64,000 nt of DNA from contig NC_044277.2 in the NCBI RefSeq assembly GCF_004027225.2, positions 25,806,995 through 25,870,994 on the forward strand, in the 5' to 3' direction. This document shows, piece by piece, positions 58,461 through 64,000 of the stretch. The DNA comes from Strigops habroptila (Eukaryota > Chordata > Aves > Psittaciformes > Psittacidae). The notes beneath the pieces were generated by a model. The model was not told the origin of the DNA and made no database searches. It saw nothing but the letters and a program-made list of their open reading frames with translations. Position 1 is the first letter of the stretch; the number at the start of each line of letters is the position of its first letter. Both the position numbers and the translations under genes were made by a program.

Positions 58461-61400
58461 ATGCACTCGCTTGTCTCCTCCCTGACTGTCCTAGGAAGAC
58501 TTTTTTCAAGATAGCGGGCGTTTCGAAAAGGTGATTTCGAAATTTCCAGAAAGTGCAAGTTCACCCTTGTCCCTGCTCAGAGCCAGCTGTGGGTCGGCTG
58601 ATGTGTTTGTGATAGCTTCACGCCAGGGTTTCGCAGGAAGGTTTTGCAAGGCTTGTTCACCATGCCAAGTTCTCATAGACTAACAAAATGCTCTAATTTA
58701 AAGTTAGAAGTCTGTAACTTTCCACAAGGAGTGACAGTTCTGCAGGATGAAATGAAGGTAAATAGAGCAAATCACTCTCCTTCCCGTGTTTGTGGATCTT
58801 GGGCTAAACCTCTGGCTTTTCACCTCTCTTCTCCCAGTGATGATACGAAGCAGAGAAAGGGGAAGAAGCTAAGCTTTCAGGCTATGATACGTGCAGTATT
58901 TCACGGCATGCATTTTAAGGGATGGCAAGTATTTTTCAGTTGTTTCTAGGTCCTAGTACTTTAGATAGCTTTGCTGTGTTATTTTTCAAATTTCTTGTAT
59001 CTTGGGTGATTTATATCCTGCAAGTGCTGCAGCACGACTAACGTACTGAGCAGCCATATAAAGCAAGTGATACCTTACTCTATTTTGAATTTTCATTTAG
59101 CCTATGTCCTTCTGACACACTAGGTGGTTTCCCAGAAGTGTAATTTTGGTGCAGTGTTTGCAATATGCATGTTTTGGATATCTATTTATGCATATCTCTC
59201 TCTGTATTTACTATGTTGGTAGTGCTATTTATCATACTATTTCAGCTTTGGTATGTAAGAAAGATTTTGTTTTATAAAGAAAATAATACGCAATGGGCAT
59301 ATACTGTGAGCATGTACTACAAGCCATTCTGTAAGCACATACTTATGGTATTTCCCATTAAGAGATTATGAATGTCACTATACTAAAAAATTTAAGATAC
59401 TATGCAAAAAATTATTTGCACCTCTTGTTGCTATGTGCTGTGTTGATTTCATGTATATTTATAGTTTTAAGTGTGCTAACTTAAAACCCAAGAAAATTAT
59501 TGTCATTCTAAAAAGTGGCAGATTGGTAACAGTGCCAAAACTATTGTGAAAGTCTGCTTTAACTAATTGTTTCGCTATATAGACCTGTATGTTGTTATAA
59601 CATACAAAGTGTACTGTTAGGTATTGTCTAAAGAGCCCATCCATTTTCATTGATGTCAGTGGGTTTTGGGGTCAGTTTCTGCTAGTTGAGTGGAAGCAAC
59701 GTTGATATTTTTATCAAAGTAAAGGAATACAGGATGAGTAACAGAAATAAGTGGTTAGTTACTGCTTTGTACTGATCTTTAGGAATTTTGCCTGAGTTTG
59801 AAGGCAAGCTTGCTAGTAAGGGTGGAGAGGGAAGAGGAATGCTCCATTTCATCCAATTTCTATGGCTATAGTACTGTGGTGAGCTCCGTGTTTTGTTGAC
59901 ATACCAAACCAGAAGTTCCAGAAAGATAAATAGATGACTTGGAGCTCCCAAAAGGAAGAGGGGCTTCTGAGGGAAAAGTTACAGTAAATCATTACTGCTT
60001 CTGGAAACCCCCTTTTGTTTTATATTAGTGTATTAAAAGGCATTCTCTCAAATGACGCAAGTGGCATCACAGCTGGCTTAAGGTTTCATTGTTAAAGTTA
60101 TATGACATAAACTGCAGCTAATATCAGCACAAATTAAAGCTTTGAAATATTCTTTGGGGATTGCGGTGAAACTGTTAACTGTTGTAAAACTTAACTATGA
60201 CACGACATCAATTGCAGTATTATATGTGGTGGTCTGATTTTTAGATCAGCTGCATAATTGACTTTAAATCAATTCTGTAATGGCATTCAGGAAAGCCATG
60301 TAACAATACCTGTTGACTTTCTGTTTCCAACTGTAAATTGGGTCATAGCATCGTATCTGAGAGTCTTGTATTACACTCACTACTCATTATGTCCAATGGA
60401 GTTTCTTTTTAATCACTTTTAACAGTTTTTGAGAAGTACCTTCATAACTGTGTTTCTTAGTGTAAGACCTAACTTGTTTCAGCAGTTCATCACATGTGAA
60501 AAAATTTAAAATTCATTGTTTTCATTGTGTCCTGGTTTTGGCTGGGATAAAGTTGATTTTCTTCCTAGTAGCTGGATATTTTGGCTTTAGTCTGAGAATA
60601 TATATTGTTACTGATTTTTACTTAAAATCCCTTTGGTATCTCTAAATCCCTTCTTGTAATGTGTGCAAAGTGACCTTCAGGAAAAGTCAGTGGAGATTTA
60701 AGGATGATCGGTGGCTAAATGGTGAACTCTGATTAGTTTTTATGCTTTTTATTTGCCGATGATTGAGGAAAAAAAAGCAATTTCTTGTAAAACTCAGTGT
60801 ACCTGTTTAAGCAACCATAGTGGCAGCTCAAACTTCACTCACAAAGGAAGTACAGCTCCCTCATCAGTGAAGACTACACAATGGGCTTCCCACAGGTGTG
60901 GTCCTTACGAGAAGGGTGACAGAGACAATGTGTAGTGAAACTGCCTGTGCCAGTGCTCATTTGTGTGTTCCTGTCTGGTGGTGGTAGTGAAATACAATGC
61001 TTACATAGAAGAAACCTGAGCATATCTGTATCTCAAAGCAGTGCCATTTTCCACCCCAGTTTTCTGGAATCAAGTTGAAGAGTTAAATCTGTGGGAAGTT
61101 CTAAAGCAATGAGCAAGTAGATTTTCTGGATATATTATTCTTGATTATTTCTATTTGAATAATCCTGGGATAAAGAAAGAATATGGACCAGAAAGTCAGA
61201 ATCTAGGTCTCAGAGCCTGAGCACAGCACTGGGGAGGAAGTGTTGGGTTTTGTTTCTGTTCGTGGGGCTGGCTGTGAGACCATGTCAGAACAGCTTTGCT
61301 TGTTACTGCAGTGGCCTTTAGCAAAGCACAGACCCATTAAAGTCTAACTTGAAAATTTGCAGTTGACAATAGAGCAGATGTGTAGTATACTAATAAAAAG

Positions 61401-63689
61401 AACTGTTAGAATATCTGATAATCGTATATTAATGTATCATTATGCAATAAATGTTTTTTGGGCCTGATTAAGTCTACACTGTTTCTGACAGTGCTGCTGC
61501 TGCTACGTTTGAAGGAGCAGGTGATGTAATCTGTAATTTGTCCTCTGTCTCTTTGTGTGAGGTAATAGACCAGCAATCTGTGCATTTCACATTGCTTCTT
61601 ATCTAATGGAGACAAGAGTTAAAAAGTACCTTCATACTTGAAGAGAAGTTTCAAAGTCCTTTATACCAGTGAGAAATCATTTCCAGCCCTGATATTGTCT
61701 GAAACAAAACATCAGGTGTTTAGATTCTGGTTGAGACTGTGTTTTGCCTGCTGCCACTCTGGGAATATAATGACACACTTGCTGAGGTCAGTTAATAATG
61801 AGGGCTACAAGACAGGAGCACTGTGCCAACCAACACCCTTTGCATTCATCTGTGTAGTCTCCTACCAGCCTTAACCAACCCCTCCTTGTTAGCATGTGCC
61901 ACATACTAGCTGGGCCATTCCTGGACATCCGAATTGTTTTGGAAATGGTTGCCTATTGTTTTAGATGACTGCTTACACAATTTTTTTGTTGAAGTCTGCA
62001 TGAAAGCACTTGTATCCAGCTATTGCAACATGTCAAACCTGGTTTACTGAATCAGGGGGCAGAGATGCTAGGAGCTTTTCTAGCAGTTGGGAGAGAGGGA
62101 GGGTCAGAGCCCTTGGGAGTAACAATACTTCTGAGTCACCTGGGATTTTATTTCCATGTTGTTCTACTGCTGATGCCCATGTGGTGATGACACATCTTAA
62201 GTATAATGTCAGGCTAAACTCTGGTGCTCTCTTGAAGATAAATGATATTTCCTTTCAGCACTAGCAGTTCAACAAAGCCACCCCACGCGTGAATCATTTT
62301 GAATGTTTATTTGCAGTTTTCTCTGAACTGCTTCTTTTCTCCTCTTGCTTGTGGGACTTGGGCAATTTTATGATGCCAGTCCTCTTCCTAGCCACCTGCT
62401 TTGCATGAACCCAGTGAAGCTTTCTATGTGAAAGTGATGCAGAAGTGAAAGCCTGGTGGAGAAGGAGGAAGTGAAAGACGGGGAGTTTTTGATGGATTCT
62501 GCTTGGACACAGTGACACTGTGGTACTTTTCTGTATCTTTCTCAATGTGCTGTCTGGGATTCTCTGGGGCCACGTGAAACCCAGGTCCATCCTAGGTGCT
62601 GAGTCCATGCTAATGGATTAAACATGTGCTGGACCGTTTCTTAGCAATGAGGCCAGCCAGCATGGGATGGCTGTCATCCATCCAGAACAGAGAATCTGCA
62701 TCAGAAATGCCTGTTAAGAGTTGTTCCTGGCTCTAACTCCTGAAGCATGGGAATTGTTTAGGAGAGTGTTCTTTCTTATGAGCCAAAAGGGATTATTCTA
62801 ATAGACTTCTAAGACAGCTATCTTCTGGCAGAAGATCGAGTGCCAGGGCCTGGGAGAATTCCCTGACACCTCTGAATTTACTAGTACTAGTAATATAAGG
62901 TATTCAGTAGTCTGCTATGTTCAGGATCAGGCTATATTCACTTTTTAGGCTGGGGTATTTCCTCAAATGCTTCAGTTTCCTCTTTCCTCCTGCTGAGATT
63001 TTAAACTTTATTTTTATTTTTAGTTTAAAATGCTGATGTACTTGGTGTTTCCCACAAAATTATTTCAGCTGAGAGCAGCCTGAAAAATTTACTTTCAGTA
63101 GTGCCTTAGAGCAGATTTTATTTTCCTCCTTTTTTTTTCCTCTCTTTTAAAATTTAAACTGTTATACAAGTGTGGCAGATTTGATGCAAAGCACTGCCTA
63201 GAGTGTCAAAAATCTCCCAGATCTGTAATTACTGTTCACATACAGAAATACATAATCTGTTGGAGCTCTGTCCTGTAGCTTGAATAGCTTGAATAGCTAC
63301 AGTTCTCTCTAAATAGCTGTCAAGCTGTCTCTCATGACAAAGTCATAAAAGATAACATTAATTACTTTACTACAAAACTGCAAGGAGAGGTCTAGGTAAT
63401 CAAATGGATGCATAGAACCAGGGGTTCAGGTGGGGGCTGGAAACGTTAAACATTTGCATTTGCTTTCTTTGTGTTTTGTGTTGACACTTCAACAAGGGTA
63501 AAAAATTACTGTGTTTATTTGACAACACCTATGTGCCTTGAAATGGAATTAAGATGAAGCCTATATGTAGGTGAAATGAGGAGCCAAGACTTGTAGGAAC
63601 CGAGCATACTTAGTACAATACAAGACTGAATTCTCAACAGGCACAACAGGCTCTAGATTTGAAACCCTTCAGGCTTGAGCAAGATCACA
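58461..63689. other. Intergenic DNA upstream of RIPK2; no gene seen
   Basis: About 5.2 kb with only short chance ORFs. The single recognisable element is a truncated LTR at 60528-60620. Confidence 0.6.
60528..60620 (+). mobile_element. Truncated old LTR remnant (bird ERV)
   Basis: It starts TGTCCTGGTTTTGGCTGGG and continues CTTCCTAGTAGCTGG, matching the 5' edge common to bird ERV LTRs. The beginning of the 572-bp LTRs in this window (TGTCCTGGGTTCAGC..TTAGTAGCTGG) is related. The rest of the LTR is missing. Confidence 0.75.
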
Positions 63690-64000
63690 TCTTGCCCAGA
63701 TTCTGTGACCCTGAACCAGTGGGATTGAGTGTGCCCTCAGCAAGTTTGCCGACGACACCAAGCTGTGTGGTTCGGTTGATACGCTGGAGGCAAGGGATGC
63801 CATCCAGAGGGACCTTGACAGGCTTGTGAGGTGGGCCAATGCCAACCTTATGAAGTTTAACCAAGCCAAGTGTAAGTGCCTGGGTAGGAGCAATCCCAGG
63901 CACTGCTACAGGTTGGGCAGAGAAGAGATTCAGAGCAGCCCTGCAGAGAAGGACTTGGGGGTGTTGGTTGATGAGAAGCTTAACATGAGCCCGCAGTGTG
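63690..64000 (+). mobile_element. CR1 LINE fragment running off the window
   Basis: Contains GTTTGCCGACGACACCAAGC (the RT motif FADDTK), GACCTTGACAGGCTTGTGAG and GAGAAGGACTTGGGGGTGTT in CR1 order. Confidence 0.93.

Overview
The window reads as a bird nuclear genome. CR1 LINE fragments, bird-type endogenous retrovirus LTRs and two spliced vertebrate genes all point that way. Coding density is low and every cellular gene lies on the minus strand. I reconstructed exons by eye from conserved protein segments, GT/AG junctions and reading-frame phase; no alignment or search was run.

Region 1 (1-12741) is a large inverted repeat made of two nearly identical, internally deleted endogenous retroviruses. 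The left copy (1-3713, plus strand) enters from outside the window. The right copy (7399-12741, minus strand) is complete, with two LTRs of about 572 bp, a tRNA-Lys primer-binding site and a polypurine tract. A 3.7 kb unique spacer separates them. Both keep a Thr-rich gag-like ORF and an RNase H-integrase ORF. Both lack the rest of gag, protease, most of reverse transcriptase and env. The flanking 5-bp duplications fit only if the spacer was inverted by recombination between the two copies.

Region 2 (17166-28901) holds a complete gene in nine coding exons (507 codons plus stop) for a y+LAT-type amino acid transporter light chain of the SLC7A6/SLC7A7 group. A CR1 element sits a few bases inside the splice donor of its penultimate coding exon.

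Region 3 (39774-57840) holds a complete RIPK2 gene in eleven coding exons (551 codons plus stop). It encodes an N-terminal kinase domain, a diverged linker and a C-terminal CARD. Its first exon lies in a CpG island (about 57500-58460). RIPK2 is the adaptor kinase downstream of NOD1/NOD2. I infer no functional link between it and the transporter beyond adjacency and shared strand.

The remainder (12742-17165, 28902-39773, 58461-64000) is AT-rich intergenic DNA with CR1 fragments, simple repeats and one LTR remnant. No other gene could be supported.
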